From Streptococcus oricebi (lineage in GTDB: Bacteria; Bacillota; Bacilli; Lactobacillales; Streptococcaceae), in the NCBI RefSeq assembly GCF_017883985.1, contig NZ_PRDG01000003.1:286223-350222 (forward strand): a stretch of DNA of 64,000 nt. Reading direction: 5' to 3'. Of this stretch, positions 1 through 11,033 are shown in pieces (position 1 is the stretch's first letter; every line of letters starts with the position of its first letter). The position numbers and the translations under genes were made by a program. The notes beneath the pieces are model-generated. The model saw only the letters and a program-made list of their open reading frames with translations. It searched no databases and was not told the origin of the DNA.

Positions 1-2095
1 CACGACGCACCTCAACCTTGTCCGCATCCGCATAGGTAACAGTTCCGTCATGTTGGGCAATCACTGCTGCACCGGAGTCGTGGGCTGCTTGGTATTCCAT
101 ACCAGTTCCCACATAAGGGGCCTTAGGATCAATCAAAGGTACCGCTTGCCGCTGCATGTTAGCTCCCATGAGGGCTCGGTTGGAGTCATCGTTTTCAAGG
201 AAAGGAATACATGCCGTCGCTACCGCTACTACCTGCTTAGGTGAAACGTCCATGTAGTCCACTTCGCTAGAAGGGAACTCTTGGTTGTTACCCTGATGGC
301 GTCCCATAACGATGCTTTCCGCAAAGCCACCAGCTTCATTGAGCTTGGAATTGGCTTGGGCTACGATATATTCATCTTCTTCATCAGCTGTCAACCAAAC
401 AATCTCATTGGTTACTAGGCCAGCCTTACGGTCCACACGACGATATGGAGTTTGGATGAAACCATACTTATTGAGATGTCCATAAGAAGACAGGTTATTG
501 ATCAGACCGATGTTCGGTCCTTCAGGCGTTTCAATCGGACACATCCGACCGTAGTGGGTGTAGTGCACGTCCCGAACTTCATAGCCGGCCCGGTCACGAG
601 TCAAACCACCAGGTCCCAAGGCTGATAAACGACGCTTGTGGGACAGCTCAGACAAGGGATTGTGCTGGTCCATGAACTGGGATAACTGGGAAGAACCAAA
701 GAATTCTTTAATGGCCGCAGTCACAGGACGGATATTGATGATTTGTTGCGGTGTCAAGACTTCATTGTCTTGGACGCTCATCCGCTCACGCACATTGCGC
801 TCCATCCGAGAAAGTCCAAGCCGGACTTGGTTGGCTAAAAGCTCACCAACTGCCCGAATCCGACGGTTCCCCAAGTGGTCAATGTCATCGACCCGACCTA
901 GCCCTTCAGCCAGGTTTAAGAAGTAGCTCATCTCTGCCAAGATATCGGCTGGAGTGACTGTCCGGACCTTGTCAGACGGATTGGCATTGCCAATCACAGT
1001 CACCACCCGGTCTGGATCAGTTGGAGCAACAATCTTGAATTTTTGCAATTCAACTGGCTCAAGCAAGACAGCAGAATCGTTAGGAATGTAGGTAATCTTG
1101 TTCAAGCCCCCGTCCAATTGCTCTGCAATCGAGTCAATCACACTACGGGTCATCACTGTCCCTGCTTCTACTAGAATTTCTCCAGTTTCAGGATCCACCA
1201 AAGGCTCCGCGATGGTTTGGTTGAGCAAGCGACTCTTAATATTTAGTTTTTTGTTAATCTTATAGCGACCAACAGCTGCCAAGTCATAGCGGCGTGGGTC
1301 AAAGAAGCGGGCAATCAAGAGACTGCGAGAACTTTCGGCAGTCTTAGGCTCACCTGGACGCAGGCGCTCATAAATCTCCTTGAGGGCCTCATCTGTTCGA
1401 GAGTCCATTGGATTTTTATGAATATCCTTCTCGATTGTATTGCGGACCAAATCGCTGTCGCCAAAGATATCGAAAATTTCATCATCACCAGAAAAACCAA
1501 GAGCCCGTACAAGCGTTGTAAATGGAATCTTCCGAGTACGGTCAATTCTGGTGTAGGCAATGTCTTTTGAGTCCGTTTCCAACTCCAACCAAGCACCCCG
1601 GTTAGGAATGACAGTTGAGCCATAGCCAATCTTTCCGTTCTTGTCTACCTTATCATTAAAGTAAACACCCGGAGAGCGGACCAGCTGGGAAACGATAATC
1701 CGCTCACCCCCATTGATGATGAAGGTTCCCATCTCGGTCATCAGTGGAAAATCACCAAAGAAAACTTCCTGGGTCTTAATCTCACCGGTCTCCTTGTTGA
1801 TTAGGCGGAAGGTTACAAAAATAGGTGCTGAATAGCTGGCATCGTGAATCCGAGCCTCTTCCAGCGTATATTTAGGTTCCTTGATTTCATAACCAACGAA
1901 TTCCAATTCCATTGTTTCAGTGAAGTTTGAGATTGGAAGAACATCCTCAAAAACTTCTTTCAAGCCATGATCCAGAAAATCCTTGAACGAGTCGGTCTGG
2001 ATTTCAATCAAGTTTGGTAAATCAAGAACCTCTTTAATCCTTGAGAAACTACGACGAGTACGGTGCTTACCGTATTGAACTTCATGTCCTGCCAA
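1..2095 (-). CDS. rpoB: RNA polymerase beta subunit, 5' part (runs off the window)
   Basis: Catalytic core subunit of RNA polymerase. About 698 codons are present; the rest lies beyond position 1. The start is a TTG giving [17 protein letters not shown], chosen because AAAGGAGC lies 8 nt upstream and streptococcal RpoB begins with this sequence. The beta lobes and fork region are readable. The rifampicin cluster at 600-705 encodes [19 protein letters not shown] and then [14 protein letters not shown], the unmutated form known from rifampicin-sensitive strains. The gene lies downstream of pbp1b on the same strand and has its own promoter and a roughly 230-nt leader containing a repeated element. 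rpoC would be expected next, outside the window. Confidence 0.98.
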   Translation of the reverse strand, partial: MAGHEVQYGKHRTRRSFSRIKEVLDLPNLIEIQTDSFKDFLDHGLKEVFEDVLPISNFTETMELEFVGYEIKEPKYTLEEARIHDASYSAPIFVTFRLINKETGEIKTQEVFFGDFPLMTEMGTFIINGGERIIVSQLVRSPGVYFNDKVDKNGKIGYGSTVIPNRGAWLELETDSKDIAYTRIDRTRKIPFTTLVRALGFSGDDEIFDIFGDSDLVRNTIEKDIHKNPMDSRTDEALKEIYERLRPGEPKTAESSRSLLIARFFDPRRYDLAAVGRYKINKKLNIKSRLLNQTIAEPLVDPETGEILVEAGTVMTRSVIDSIAEQLDGGLNKITYIPNDSAVLLEPVELQKFKIVAPTDPDRVVTVIGNANPSDKVRTVTPADILAEMSYFLNLAEGLGRVDDIDHLGNRRIRAVGELLANQVRLGLSRMERNVRERMSVQDNEVLTPQQIINIRPVTAAIKEFFGSSQLSQFMDQHNPLSELSHKRRLSALGPGGLTRDRAGYEVRDVHYTHYGRMCPIETPEGPNIGLINNLSSYGHLNKYGFIQTPYRRVDRKAGLVTNEIVWLTADEEDEYIVAQANSKLNEAGGFAESIVMGRHQGNNQEFPSSEVDYMDVSPKQVVAVATACIPFLENDDSNRALMGANMQRQAVPLIDPKAPYVGTGMEYQAAHDSGAAVIAQHDGTVTYADADKVEVRR

Positions 2096-2112
2096 GATAT
2101 TAGCTCCTTTAT

Positions 2113-2311
2113 ATAAGATACAAAGCCCGTAAAGAAAACGAAGAAAAAATAGGCGGCCGAACAGGAGTGGCTAGCAACTCCGTTGTGAGACCCCCGCAAG
2201 GACAACTAGCTTGGAGGTGGCGCTTGAGCTTACCTACAAGCAGATGTCTACTGCGTCTGGAGTTCACCACTAGTCCATTAGCGAATTTTTCAAAGTTTTT
2301 AGGGCGTGTTC
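2113..2311 (-). repeat. Leader element of rpoB, copy of an interspersed 5'-UTR repeat
   Basis: Reading the minus strand, the left arm starts GAACACGCCCTAAAAACTTT (26 nt identical to 11552-11577) and the right arm at 2153-2113 ends ACGGGCTTTGTATCTTAT (41 nt identical to 11620-11660). The arms are imperfect inverted repeats, with GCCC facing GGGC. The right arm runs almost directly into the rpoB Shine-Dalgarno. Between them is about 130 nt of hairpin-rich sequence. Weinberg and colleagues described a Lacto-rpoB RNA motif in rpoB leaders of lactic acid bacteria; this may be that RNA, but I cannot run a covariance search. Confidence 0.7.
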
Positions 2312-2333
2312 AGTTAAATAGGTCTACGAGACG

Positions 2334-2363
2334 GTCATATCTCATCTATTTTGATTTGGTCAA
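2334..2363 (-). promoter_or_regulatory. Putative rpoB promoter
   Basis: On the minus strand TTGACC is followed after 18 nt by TATGAC. The predicted start near 2327 would give a leader of about 230 nt that begins just before the left arm of the leader element. The -10 match is only 4 of 6, so this is a moderate call. Confidence 0.5.
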
Positions 2364-2449
2364 CCAAAACATTCCTTTGTCCTTTTTGTCTGAATTTTTA
2401 GAATCATTAAGTGTTGATAACAAGACTCTTTTTTTCTAAAAATAGGCAC

Positions 2450-2506
2450 AAAAAGAGCAGCTAAATCGGACTGTAAAAGTTTGATTTAACTGCTGTAAGC
2501 TCTTTT
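2450..2506 (-). terminator. Intrinsic terminator between pbp1b and rpoB
   Basis: On the minus strand an interrupted stem (AAAAG, AGCAG, TAAATC pairing with GATTTA, CTGCT, CTTTT) is followed by a T-rich run. It would end the pbp1b transcript before the rpoB promoter. No gene or other signal is visible in the remaining 2507-2625. Confidence 0.6.
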
Positions 2507-2625
2507 GGACAATATTTCAAAAAAGCAGACGACAAATGATTGGTATCATTATATCCTATTTCCTCGAAAAAAGCAAGTCTCCCAAGGATTTAGAAAACGT
2601 TTTTAATCACTTTTTTTGCTTTTTC

Positions 2626-4974
2626 TTATCGACCACCTAGAATGGCTGACCAGGCTCTTTGATAGTCGCTGTCTGTACCACCAATTCCAAAACGATAGCT
2701 AGTGGTCGGAGCTCCATTTTTGGCCCAGTAGCTGGTCACGGTCTGACCGCCGACATTAACTTCACGACCATTGATATTGACCTTGCCCGGTTTTTCTCCT
2801 GTCGACTTAAGAACTTCTGACTTGACGACGCTAGAGTCTAAAGCAAATTTCTTATTGACTCCCCAGAGGTTGGGGTCGGCCTGGTGGATGGCATTTACAA
2901 GATTGGCCATGTAGCCAGCATTGTTATTATAGCCCGTCAAAGGAGCCATAGGTGAATTATCATCATGACCAATCCAGCCTCCTAGGGTCAGGTTAGGGGT
3001 GGATAGCATCAGCCACATATCACCATTGATATTGGTTGTCCCAGTCTTACCAATCCAGTCTGCACCAGCTAGACTCCCATTGACCTGGGCCAGACGGGAT
3101 TTGAAGGTGGTTGTATTACCCGAATTCAGAACTCCCCGCATCATTTCCTGCATAATGGTCGCTGCAGCTGGACTGTATATCTGAGCAGAGCTATCCTTGT
3201 GCTCATAGATTACCTGACCTTTCCTATCTGTGATTTTGGCCACCATATAGCCCTTTTTGTAGGAGCCATTATTAGCTAGGGTTTGGAAACCATTGGTATG
3301 TTGGGCGACAGAAACCTCTATCCCCCCTCCCATAGGTAGGCTCTCAATGCTATAGTTATCAATATAGTAGCCCATTTTTTCCATATAGTCCTTGACATTG
3401 ACTCCCTTTTCCTGGAGCAGTTTATAGGTCCAGTAGGCTGGGATATTCCAAGAGGTATTGAGGGCCTCGGCCAAGTCCATCATGGCTGTCCCCCGACTAT
3501 CAACGTGCATAATCGGGTCTCCGCTTGAAAAGTTGGTTGGATAGTTTGAAAGGACACTGGCACTTCCCATCAAGCCCTGGTCAATAGCGATTCCATAAGC
3601 CAGGATAGGCTTAATAGTTGATCCTGGAGAACGCTCTGTATCAAAGGCATGGTTGTTTTGATTGCTAGCATAGTCTCGACCACCAATGAAGCCCAGAATG
3701 GCCCCTGTTTTATTGTCCATCAGGACATTCCCTACTTCTATCTGCCCTGTTCCATCATCAAGCATAGAGCCAAAGTTTGCCACTGCCTCTTGCATGGCAT
3801 TATGGACATTCTTATTGATAGTCGTTTTGACCGTATAGCCCCCCTCGCTCAATTCTCGAGCGGCCAATTCCTTATAGGCCTTGACAGTCGCATCATTTTT
3901 AAGCTCTTGGCGGCTTACATTATCCCGCTGGATCAGGTAGTCATACATGACGTCTTGAGCCTCGGATAGGGTAGCATAATAGAGATAGCCCTTGGAAGCA
4001 TTAGAAACATTTTGGCCAGGCAGGAAATCCTGACTTACATCATAATCCTTGTAAAGATTATACTCCTCTCCAGTCAGGGCACCCGTCCGATACATATTGT
4101 AAAGGACATCCTTAGCCCTATCTAGGCCTAAGGCCATTTCCTCTGGGCTTTTTTTCTCCCCACTGGCTGTGTAAGGAGAGTAGCTAATAGGACTTTGGGG
4201 TAGGCCGGCAATAAAGGCTGCCTGGGGCACCGTCAAATCCTTGGCCGATTTCCCAAAGAGGCCCTTGGCTGCCTCCTCTACACCTGCTATATTCTGCCCC
4301 TTATTATTGCGACCAAAAGGTGAGACATTGAGATAGGTCGTCAGGATATCATCCTTGGTCATATAACGCTCCAAGGCCAGGGCATCAACAATCTCCGTCG
4401 CCTTACGGCTAAAGGTTGGTGCATCCCCCACCACCTGCTGCTTAATCAACTGCTGGGTCAGGGTAGAACCACCGCTGGATGAGCCAACACCGATAACCGA
4501 GCCCAGGGTCGCCCTTAGTACAGCCTTGGGTACGACTCCTTTATGGGTCTCAAAATTTTCATCCTCTGTGGCAATCACAGCTTTTTTTACATTTTCTGAA
4601 ATAGCCGAGCTATCCACAGTCACCCTAAGCAGATCGCTATCAATACTAGAAATCAAGCTCCCGTCAGCATAAGTCAAATCCGAGATGGCCGAGATATTTT
4701 GGACCTTCTTGACCAGGCTTTCCTTATCAGGGACCTGGACCTTGTCAAAAAGATTGGCCGCGTAACCCAGGGACAAGCCCAGACCAAACAAGCCACCCAA
4801 AAAGACCAGGACAAAGGCCACATTAGACAATAACTTTAGGGTCCGAAGCATGATCGCTCCAATGTCTAAAATGGACCAACCTTCCTGATTTCTTGACTTT
4901 CTTTTCTTTTTAGATATATTTTTAGCCAGGTTTCGCCCTAAGCGCTGGCCCTTTTCTAAAAATTCTTTCCACAT
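2626..4974 (-). CDS. pbp1b: Class A penicillin-binding protein 1B
   Basis: Bifunctional peptidoglycan synthase, 782 residues, anchored by one N-terminal membrane segment (about residues 45-75) after a basic cytoplasmic tail. The GT51 glycosyltransferase domain carries the catalytic motif [12 protein letters not shown] (E137). The transpeptidase domain carries SPGSTIKP (nucleophile S452, K455), TSWN and GKTGTTN. I start at ATG 4974: the upstream in-frame GTG at 4992 sits in the predicted 5' end and overlaps the GAGGAA ribosome site. It is divergent from tyrS and upstream of rpoB, an arrangement I recall from other streptococci. Confidence 0.96.
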   Translation of the reverse strand: MWKEFLEKGQRLGRNLAKNISKKKRKSRNQEGWSILDIGAIMLRTLKLLSNVAFVLVFLGGLFGLGLSLGYAANLFDKVQVPDKESLVKKVQNISAISDLTYADGSLISSIDSDLLRVTVDSSAISENVKKAVIATEDENFETHKGVVPKAVLRATLGSVIGVGSSSGGSTLTQQLIKQQVVGDAPTFSRKATEIVDALALERYMTKDDILTTYLNVSPFGRNNKGQNIAGVEEAAKGLFGKSAKDLTVPQAAFIAGLPQSPISYSPYTASGEKKSPEEMALGLDRAKDVLYNMYRTGALTGEEYNLYKDYDVSQDFLPGQNVSNASKGYLYYATLSEAQDVMYDYLIQRDNVSRQELKNDATVKAYKELAARELSEGGYTVKTTINKNVHNAMQEAVANFGSMLDDGTGQIEVGNVLMDNKTGAILGFIGGRDYASNQNNHAFDTERSPGSTIKPILAYGIAIDQGLMGSASVLSNYPTNFSSGDPIMHVDSRGTAMMDLAEALNTSWNIPAYWTYKLLQEKGVNVKDYMEKMGYYIDNYSIESLPMGGGIEVSVAQHTNGFQTLANNGSYKKGYMVAKITDRKGQVIYEHKDSSAQIYSPAAATIMQEMMRGVLNSGNTTTFKSRLAQVNGSLAGADWIGKTGTTNINGDMWLMLSTPNLTLGGWIGHDDNSPMAPLTGYNNNAGYMANLVNAIHQADPNLWGVNKKFALDSSVVKSEVLKSTGEKPGKVNINGREVNVGGQTVTSYWAKNGAPTTSYRFGIGGTDSDYQRAWSAILGGR

Positions 4975-4997
4975 TGTATATATTCCTCGCACTGCCT

Positions 4998-5027
4998 ATT
5001 ATAGCAAATTTATCCTATTTATTACAA
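4998..5027 (-). promoter_or_regulatory. pbp1b promoter
   Basis: Minus strand TTGTAA, 18-nt spacer, TATAAT. Transcription would start about 17 nt before the ATG at 4974, which excludes the longer GTG-started reading. Confidence 0.65.
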
Positions 5028-5075
5028 GGTAGAAGAAAGGAAGGACTATTTTTAACCATCTTTTAATAAAGTAAA

Positions 5076-5103
5076 TTGCTATTTAGCTATATTATGTTAC
5101 AAT
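5076..5103 (+). promoter_or_regulatory. tyrS promoter
   Basis: TTGCTA, 16-nt spacer, TACAAT. The leader to tyrS is only about 25 nt, so there is no room for a T-box riboswitch. Confidence 0.65.
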
Positions 5104-5134
5104 AAGGGATAAGAAACTTTTTAAGGAGCGAAAG

Positions 5135-6391
5135 ATGCACATTTTTGATGAGTTAAAGGAACGTGGTCTGATTTTTCAGACAACCGATGAAGCCGCCCTG
5201 CGCAAGGCCTTGGAAGAAGGAAGCATCTCCTACTATTCAGGTTATGATCCAACTGCTGACAGCCTGCACCTAGGTCACCTGGTTCCCATTCTTGTTTTGC
5301 GCCACCTACAATTGGCAGGCCACAAGCCCTATCCCTTGGTCGGTGGAGCAACTGGTCTGATTGGCGACCCTTCTTTTAAAGATAGCGAACGCAGCCTCCA
5401 GACCAAGGAAACCGTTGACGGTTGGGTCAAGAGTATCCAAGGACAGCTTTCCCGCTTTTTGGATTTTGAAACGGGAGACAACAAGGCCCAAATGGTCAAT
5501 AACTATGACTGGTTTTCTGATATTAGCTTTATCGACTTTCTGCGCGATATCGGCAAGTACTTTACCGTCAACTATATGATGAGCAAGGAATCCGTTAAGA
5601 AACGGATCGAAACAGGAATTTCCTATACCGAATTTGCCTACCAAATTATGCAAGGTTTTGACTTTTACGAGCTCAACCGCAAGCACAATGTGACCCTGCA
5701 AATCGGCGGGAGCGACCAGTGGGGCAATATGACTGCAGGTACCGAGCTGCTCCGCCGCAAGGCCGACAAGACCGGCCACGTCATCACCGTCCCCCTCATT
5801 ACCGATGCGACTGGTAAGAAATTTGGAAAGTCCGAGGGCAATGCCGTCTGGTTGGACGCCGATAAAACCTCTCCTTATGAAATGTACCAGTTTTGGATGA
5901 ATGTCATGGATGCAGATGCTATCCGCTTCCTCAAAATTTTCACCTTCCTGAGCTTGGAAGAAATCGAAGAGATTCGCCAACAGTTTGAGGCTGCTCCCCA
6001 TGAACGCCTGGCCCAAAAAATCTTGGCAAAAGAAGTGGTCACCCTAGTCCATGGAGCCAAAGCCTACCAAGGCGCCCTCAAGATTACCGAGCAACTCTTT
6101 GCAGGAGCAATCAAAAACCTTTCTGTCAAGGAATTAAAGGAAGGCCTAAAAGGCGTGCCAAACTACCAGGTAAAGGCTGATGACCAGCTAAACCTAGTTG
6201 ATATCCTCGTAACTGCCGGAGTCGTTTCTTCTAAGCGTCAAGCTCGGGAGGATATCCAAAACGGAGCCATTTACATCAATGGTGACCGTATCCAAGACCT
6301 GGATTACAGTCTAAAGGACAGCGATAAGCTCGAAGGCCAACTGACCGTTATCCGCCGTGGTAAGAAAAAATACTTTGTTCTCACTTACTAA
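5135..6391 (+). CDS. tyrS: Tyrosyl-tRNA synthetase
   Basis: Charges tRNA-Tyr with tyrosine in the cytoplasm. The 418-residue length is normal for bacterial class Ic TyrRS. The HIGH signature is HLGH (residues 45-48), the KMSKS-type loop is KFGKS (229-233), and tyrosine-site sequence [10 protein letters not shown] is present. The C-terminal 70 residues form an S4 RNA-binding domain. AAGGAG lies 8 nt before the ATG. The gene has its own promoter, is divergent from pbp1b, and is followed by a strong hairpin terminator. Large antisense open frames inside it are shadows. Confidence 0.98.
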   Translation: MHIFDELKERGLIFQTTDEAALRKALEEGSISYYSGYDPTADSLHLGHLVPILVLRHLQLAGHKPYPLVGGATGLIGDPSFKDSERSLQTKETVDGWVKSIQGQLSRFLDFETGDNKAQMVNNYDWFSDISFIDFLRDIGKYFTVNYMMSKESVKKRIETGISYTEFAYQIMQGFDFYELNRKHNVTLQIGGSDQWGNMTAGTELLRRKADKTGHVITVPLITDATGKKFGKSEGNAVWLDADKTSPYEMYQFWMNVMDADAIRFLKIFTFLSLEEIEEIRQQFEAAPHERLAQKILAKEVVTLVHGAKAYQGALKITEQLFAGAIKNLSVKELKEGLKGVPNYQVKADDQLNLVDILVTAGVVSSKRQAREDIQNGAIYINGDRIQDLDYSLKDSDKLEGQLTVIRRGKKKYFVLTY

Positions 6392-6401
6392 TTTACTAAG
6401 A

Positions 6402-6425
6402 AAAAACGAGCGCAAGCTCGTTTTC
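6402..6425 (+). terminator. tyrS terminator
   Basis: ACGAGC-GCAA-GCTCGT hairpin preceded by an A run and followed by TTTTCT, directly after the tyrS stop. Confidence 0.85.
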
Positions 6426-6443
6426 TACTCTAGAGGAAATCCT

Positions 6444-7283
6444 ATGTTAAGTCCCAAACTCCAGCGTTTTGCTGCCGGCCAGCTCCTCTTTAGCTGCCCC
6501 TTATGCCAGCAGGACCTCCAGCTAGTCGACGCCAGTCTCAAGTGCCCCCAGGGCCATTCCTATGATTTAGCTAAATTTGGCTATGTCAATCTGGCTCCCC
6601 AAGCCAAGGTCTCCAATGATTATGACCAGTCTTCCTTCGAGCAGAGGTCCCTTATTTTGGAGGCTGGTTTTTACCAGCACGTTCTGGACACCATTGTCCT
6701 GCATTTAGAAAGACAAAAGAACCTTCATAATCTGCTAGATATTGGCTGTGGCGAAGGCTACTACGCCCGCCAGCTTCAGAGAAGGTTAACCTCTGACATC
6801 TATGCTTTTGATTTATCCAAGGCCTCTGTCCAGCTAGCTAGCAAGCTTGATTTGTCTCGAACAGTTAAATGGTTTGTAGCTGACCTAGCCCGCCTACCCC
6901 TGCAAGACCAGTCTATGGATGCCGTCTTAGACATCTTTTCCCCTGCCAATTACCAGGAATTTCAGCGGGTCCTAAAAAAAGACGGCCTGCTCTTAAAGGT
7001 CATTCCCAATGTTGACCATCTACTAGAAATCAGACAGCTAGCCCAAGACCAGCTTAGACAGAAAGACTACTCCAATCAGAAGGTCTTGGAGCATTTTAGT
7101 AAGCACTTTGAGCTCCTTGACAAGCAGACAGTCAGCCGGATCTTCCCCTTAAATGACAACCAACGTCAGGCCTTTCTAGCCATGACGCCCCTACTCTTTC
7201 ATGTGGACCAGAGCCAAATCGACTGGACCCAACTGACAGAAATCACCGTATCAGCCAGCCTCCTACTAGGCCGAGCCAAATAG
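6444..7283 (+). CDS. rlmA: 23S rRNA (guanine-N1)-methyltransferase, RlmA(II) type
   Basis: A 279-residue SAM-dependent methyltransferase that modifies a guanine near the ribosomal exit tunnel (G748 in Gram-positive RlmA(II), the TlrB family). The N-terminal zinc motif reads CPLCQ then CPQGH, and the Rossmann motif I is LLDIGCGEGYYA. The start is ATG 6444 (MLSPKLQRF), preceded by GAGGAAATCCT; an upstream in-frame ATG at 6357 lies inside tyrS before the terminator and is rejected. I separate it from RlmA(I) by family knowledge of Gram-positive members, not by a residue test. Confidence 0.85.
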   Translation: MLSPKLQRFAAGQLLFSCPLCQQDLQLVDASLKCPQGHSYDLAKFGYVNLAPQAKVSNDYDQSSFEQRSLILEAGFYQHVLDTIVLHLERQKNLHNLLDIGCGEGYYARQLQRRLTSDIYAFDLSKASVQLASKLDLSRTVKWFVADLARLPLQDQSMDAVLDIFSPANYQEFQRVLKKDGLLLKVIPNVDHLLEIRQLAQDQLRQKDYSNQKVLEHFSKHFELLDKQTVSRIFPLNDNQRQAFLAMTPLLFHVDQSQIDWTQLTEITVSASLLLGRAK

Positions 7284-7358
7284 ATCCAACAGCGCTTGAT
7301 TTAGGCCCAACTCCTAGAAAAGTCTTTCGCCAAACAAGATAAAAAATTCATACAAGAC

Positions 7359-7406
7359 AAGGCCCCTTGGACTTGGAATTGTTTCCCAAGCCCAAGAGGC
7401 CTTTAT
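7359..7406. terminator. Bidirectional terminator between rlmA and bglA
   Basis: AAGGCC-CTTGG-CTTGG pairs with CCAAG-CCAAG-GGCCTT, with T-rich sequence on both sides. It serves the converging rlmA and GH1 transcripts. Nothing else is seen in 7284-7427. Confidence 0.75.
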
Positions 7407-7427
7407 TTACAGTCTTGCTTTTATTTT

Positions 7428-8879
<1,452 letters not shown>

Positions 8880-8980
8880 TCATTTACCTTATTTATTTTA
8901 CGATAACTATATTATACTCTATTCTAAATGATAAAACTTGCAGAATAACACGATATCCTAATACTATTCTATGATTAGCC

Positions 8981-9613
8981 TTAAATATAGGTCCTCAATT
9001 TTTCGGCCAGACGAGCATAGCCGGCAATGGTCAAATGAACACCATCAATGGTAAAATCAGCTGCCAGCTGGCCCTTTTCATCTAAGAGGAGGTCATAAAG
9101 ATTGAGGAAGGAGGCATTGTGATAGTTCTGAACCAGATCTTGATAGGCCTGATTGAGCGCTTGAATCCGAGCATTGGTTCTAATATAAACCGTATTGCGA
9201 TAAGCCTCTCCCTCATTAACCGGTAACACCGACAAGAGATAAATCTGGGTCAGGGGGTAGTCACGCGCAATTTCCTGGATAATCGCCTCTAGATTAGCTA
9301 GACTTTCCTTAAGTGCTAGGTCCTCTCCAATATCGTTGGTCCCAATCAGGATAAAAATCTTATCTAAAGCCTGACCGAAGAGTAAAGAGTCTAAATGCTG
9401 ACGCAAGAGGTAGGACTTATATGCCCTAATCCCACGATTAACCAGCACCTTAGATGTCTTTAGTAACTCGTGCAGGGGAAAGTATTCAACAATCGAATCT
9501 CCCAAAAAAATCACAGCTGGCTCCTTGATTGCTAGAGCATTCAAATCCTCATAATTTTTCTGAATCTGGGCCTGTTCTTTTAAAATCCAATTATCCAATA
9601 ATTTGACAGCCAT
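8981..9613 (-). CDS. SGNH/GDSL hydrolase family protein
   Basis: Predicted cytoplasmic esterase or acyl hydrolase of 210 residues; the substrate is unknown. Block I is FLGDSIVEYFP (nucleophile Ser), block II is the Gly in NRGI, block III is GTND, and block V is DGVHL with the catalytic Asp and His. It has no signal peptide or membrane segment. I start at ATG 9613 (MAVKLLDNW), because the upstream MKGAGK reading is made by the AAAGGAG ribosome site itself. It is separated by about 110 nt from bglA downstream and is divergent from busR. Confidence 0.85.
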   Translation of the reverse strand: MAVKLLDNWILKEQAQIQKNYEDLNALAIKEPAVIFLGDSIVEYFPLHELLKTSKVLVNRGIRAYKSYLLRQHLDSLLFGQALDKIFILIGTNDIGEDLALKESLANLEAIIQEIARDYPLTQIYLLSVLPVNEGEAYRNTVYIRTNARIQALNQAYQDLVQNYHNASFLNLYDLLLDEKGQLAADFTIDGVHLTIAGYARLAEKLRTYI

Positions 9614-9707
9614 CTTTCCGGCTCCTTTCATTTTCTTCTTCTAGTATAATACCTTTCGGTAAAAAAAGCACCCTAAAAGATTGCTCAAGGAAATGTCAAA
9701 AAGCCCC

Positions 9708-9736
9708 TTTTCTTTCTGGAACTTTTATATTATAAT
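9708..9736 (+). promoter_or_regulatory. busR promoter (weak -35)
   Basis: A clear TATAAT at 9731-9736 with TTTTCT 17 nt upstream. The leader to busR is about 70 nt. Confidence 0.45.
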
Positions 9737-9814
9737 CGTAACTAGATTTGACTGAAAAGGAAGGTTGCTCAAGGCTAGTGACTTTCTAGCCCTCAAGCTT
9801 TAAAGGAGAAGATT

Positions 9815-10465
9815 ATGGCTATTCGTAATAAAAAAGAAGTTTCTTTCCCCCGCTACCAACAAATCGCCGTAGCAATCGCCGAGCGCATCGTTGATGGTAA
9901 ATATGCCGTCGGCAGTAAAATCTATGCCCGCTCCACCCTGGCTAGCAATTTCAATGTTTCGCCCGAAACAGCCCGCAAAGCCATCAATGTCTTGGTAGAT
10001 TTGGAAATCATGGAAGTCCGTCATGGTAGTGGCGCCTATATTTCCTCCAAGGAAAAGGCCAAGCAATTTCTTGAAAGCTATCAAAATGTCAACTCCCTGC
10101 AAGACTTGAAAAACAAACTCAACCAAAGCATTAAAAAACAGGAAGAAGAGTTTGGCAACTTTTCCCAGCTCCTCAATCAACTCTTGACCAGAACCAAGGA
10201 TATCCAACAGCGCTTCCCCTTCAATCCTTACGAATTGGTCCTGACCTCAGAAGCCTTGAACCTAGGAAAAACAATCAATGAGCTCAACATCTGGCACTCT
10301 ACCGGAGCGACCATCTTGGCTGTTCAACAAGGGGAGGAATTACTCATTTCACCCGGCCCCTATACCAAACTAGAGAGTGGCCATACCATCTACTTTGTCG
10401 GCAGTGAACTCTCTGTCGGTCTCATGCACAACCTCTTTTTCAATGATAGCAAGGAGGAAGATTAA
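9815..10465 (+). CDS. busR: BusR: c-di-AMP-responsive GntR/RCK_C repressor of betaine uptake
   Basis: A 216-residue DNA-binding regulator. Residues about 10-78 form a GntR winged helix (PRYQQIAVAIAERIVDGKY, then STLASNFNVSPETARKAI). Residues about 80-130 are a glutamine- and lysine-rich coiled coil, and residues about 135-210 are an RCK_C (TrkA-C) ligand domain. This architecture is that of BusR from Lactococcus and S. agalactiae, which binds c-di-AMP and represses busAB. Here the transporter genes follow on the same strand, after a BusR-type operator at 10884-10917. AAAGGAG precedes the ATG, and a terminator follows the gene, so it is transcribed alone. Confidence 0.92.
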   Translation: MAIRNKKEVSFPRYQQIAVAIAERIVDGKYAVGSKIYARSTLASNFNVSPETARKAINVLVDLEIMEVRHGSGAYISSKEKAKQFLESYQNVNSLQDLKNKLNQSIKKQEEEFGNFSQLLNQLLTRTKDIQQRFPFNPYELVLTSEALNLGKTINELNIWHSTGATILAVQQGEELLISPGPYTKLESGHTIYFVGSELSVGLMHNLFFNDSKEED

Positions 10466-10472
10466 GACCTCT

Positions 10473-10547
10473 AAAAAGACCAGAACTAACAGAAAGATTG
10501 GGATAACAAGTCCCTGAGTCCTTCTGCTAGATTTGGTCTTTTTGTTT
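10473..10547 (+). terminator. busR terminator
   Basis: AAAAAGACC-AGA-CAGAAAG stem pairs with CTTCTG and GGTCTTTTT, followed by GTTTT. Confidence 0.75.
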
Positions 10548-10627
10548 TATCAGTCTGAACTTCTAAAGCTCAAAACAAGCTTGACTAAGACTAGTCTTAG
10601 CAAGGGACCAGCTTCTTTAAGCTGACT

Positions 10628-10735
10628 TTACTTGGCTTTTCGATAAGCCTGAATGACCTTCAAGGCCCGCTTTCTCGTCTTGATGTTAGGACTCTTCAAC
10701 TGCCGGTAGGCAGTAGCTAAGGCTATTTTTTCCAT
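10628..10735 (-). CDS. 35-residue basic microprotein, putative metal homeostasis family
   Basis: A short but well-supported gene starting MEKIALATAYRQLKSPN and ending AYRKAK, about one third Lys or Arg, with no membrane segment. GGAGG lies 6 nt before ATG 10735 (a second ATG is directly upstream at 10738). A TTGACT-17-TATAAT promoter stands in front of it, and a palindrome matching the zinc repressor AdcR site in 11 of 12 positions overlaps that promoter. I recall tiny streptococcal proteins of this appearance being named putative metal homeostasis protein; that link is from memory. The function is unknown. Confidence 0.75.
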   Translation of the reverse strand: MEKIALATAYRQLKSPNIKTRKRALKVIQAYRKAK

Positions 10736-10782
10736 CATCTTCCTCCTCTCTTGCTTAAGATTTAGAAAAATTTTTCTTTTTT

Positions 10783-10811
10783 ATTATAAACAAAATTACT
10801 TAACCAGTCAA
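10783..10811 (-). promoter_or_regulatory. Promoter of the microprotein gene
   Basis: Minus strand TTGACT, 17-nt spacer, TATAAT, close to consensus. The start is about 40 nt upstream of the ATG. It is divergent from the busAA promoter, with -35 elements about 30 nt apart. Confidence 0.85.
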
Positions 10812-10818
10812 GTAATTT
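10793..10818. promoter_or_regulatory. Palindromic operator with AdcR-like core
   Basis: AAATTACTT, 8-nt spacer, AAGTAATTT is a perfect inverted repeat. Its core at 10800-10811, TTAACCAGTCAA, differs at one base from the AdcR consensus TTAACYRGTTAA. It covers the -35 and spacer of the microprotein promoter, the position of a repressor site. Confidence 0.65.
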
Positions 10819-10840
10819 CCCTAGCTTCCAATCTCCTTAT

Positions 10841-10869
10841 TTGACAAAGTGCCCATACCGTGTTATACT
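10841..10869 (+). promoter_or_regulatory. busAA-busAB promoter
   Basis: TTGACA, 17-nt spacer, TATACT, almost perfect. The predicted start near 10876 is followed at once by the BusR operator and then by a leader of about 800 nt before busAA. Confidence 0.75.
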
Positions 10870-10883
10870 ATTGTGGTCTCTAA

Positions 10884-10917
10884 AGTGACAACCTTGATTT
10901 TAAAATGTGTAGTCACT
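10884..10917 (+). promoter_or_regulatory. Bipartite BusR operator
   Basis: AGTGAC, exactly 22 nt, GTCACT. The spacing and half-sites match the bipartite BusR motif described for the S. agalactiae busAB promoter. It lies just downstream of the predicted start, where bound BusR would block initiation or early elongation. Confidence 0.85.
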
Positions 10918-11033
10918 TGCGAATTTGAGTGTTCAGTAAACATTTTTAGGCTAAGGAGCAGTGAAAAATCAGAGCATTGCCTTTCGCAATAGCCATGAAG
11001 CAGTCTGTCGACGGGCTCGGTATCTTACTAATT

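Noticed and set aside
601..705. Rifampicin-resistance substitution in rpoB
   Set aside because: The translated cluster is the usual sensitive sequence.
4975..5134. T-box riboswitch upstream of tyrS
   Set aside because: The promoter leaves only about 25 nt of leader; no T-box structure fits.
5306..6016. 236-residue open frame antisense to tyrS
   Set aside because: It lies wholly inside tyrS, has no ribosome site and mirrors the codon structure of the real gene.
9820..9827. A TACGAATA match reading toward the SGNH hydrolase gene
   Set aside because: It is formed by codons 2-5 of busR (Ala-Ile-Arg-Asn) and lies about 200 nt from the hydrolase start, so chance is the better explanation.
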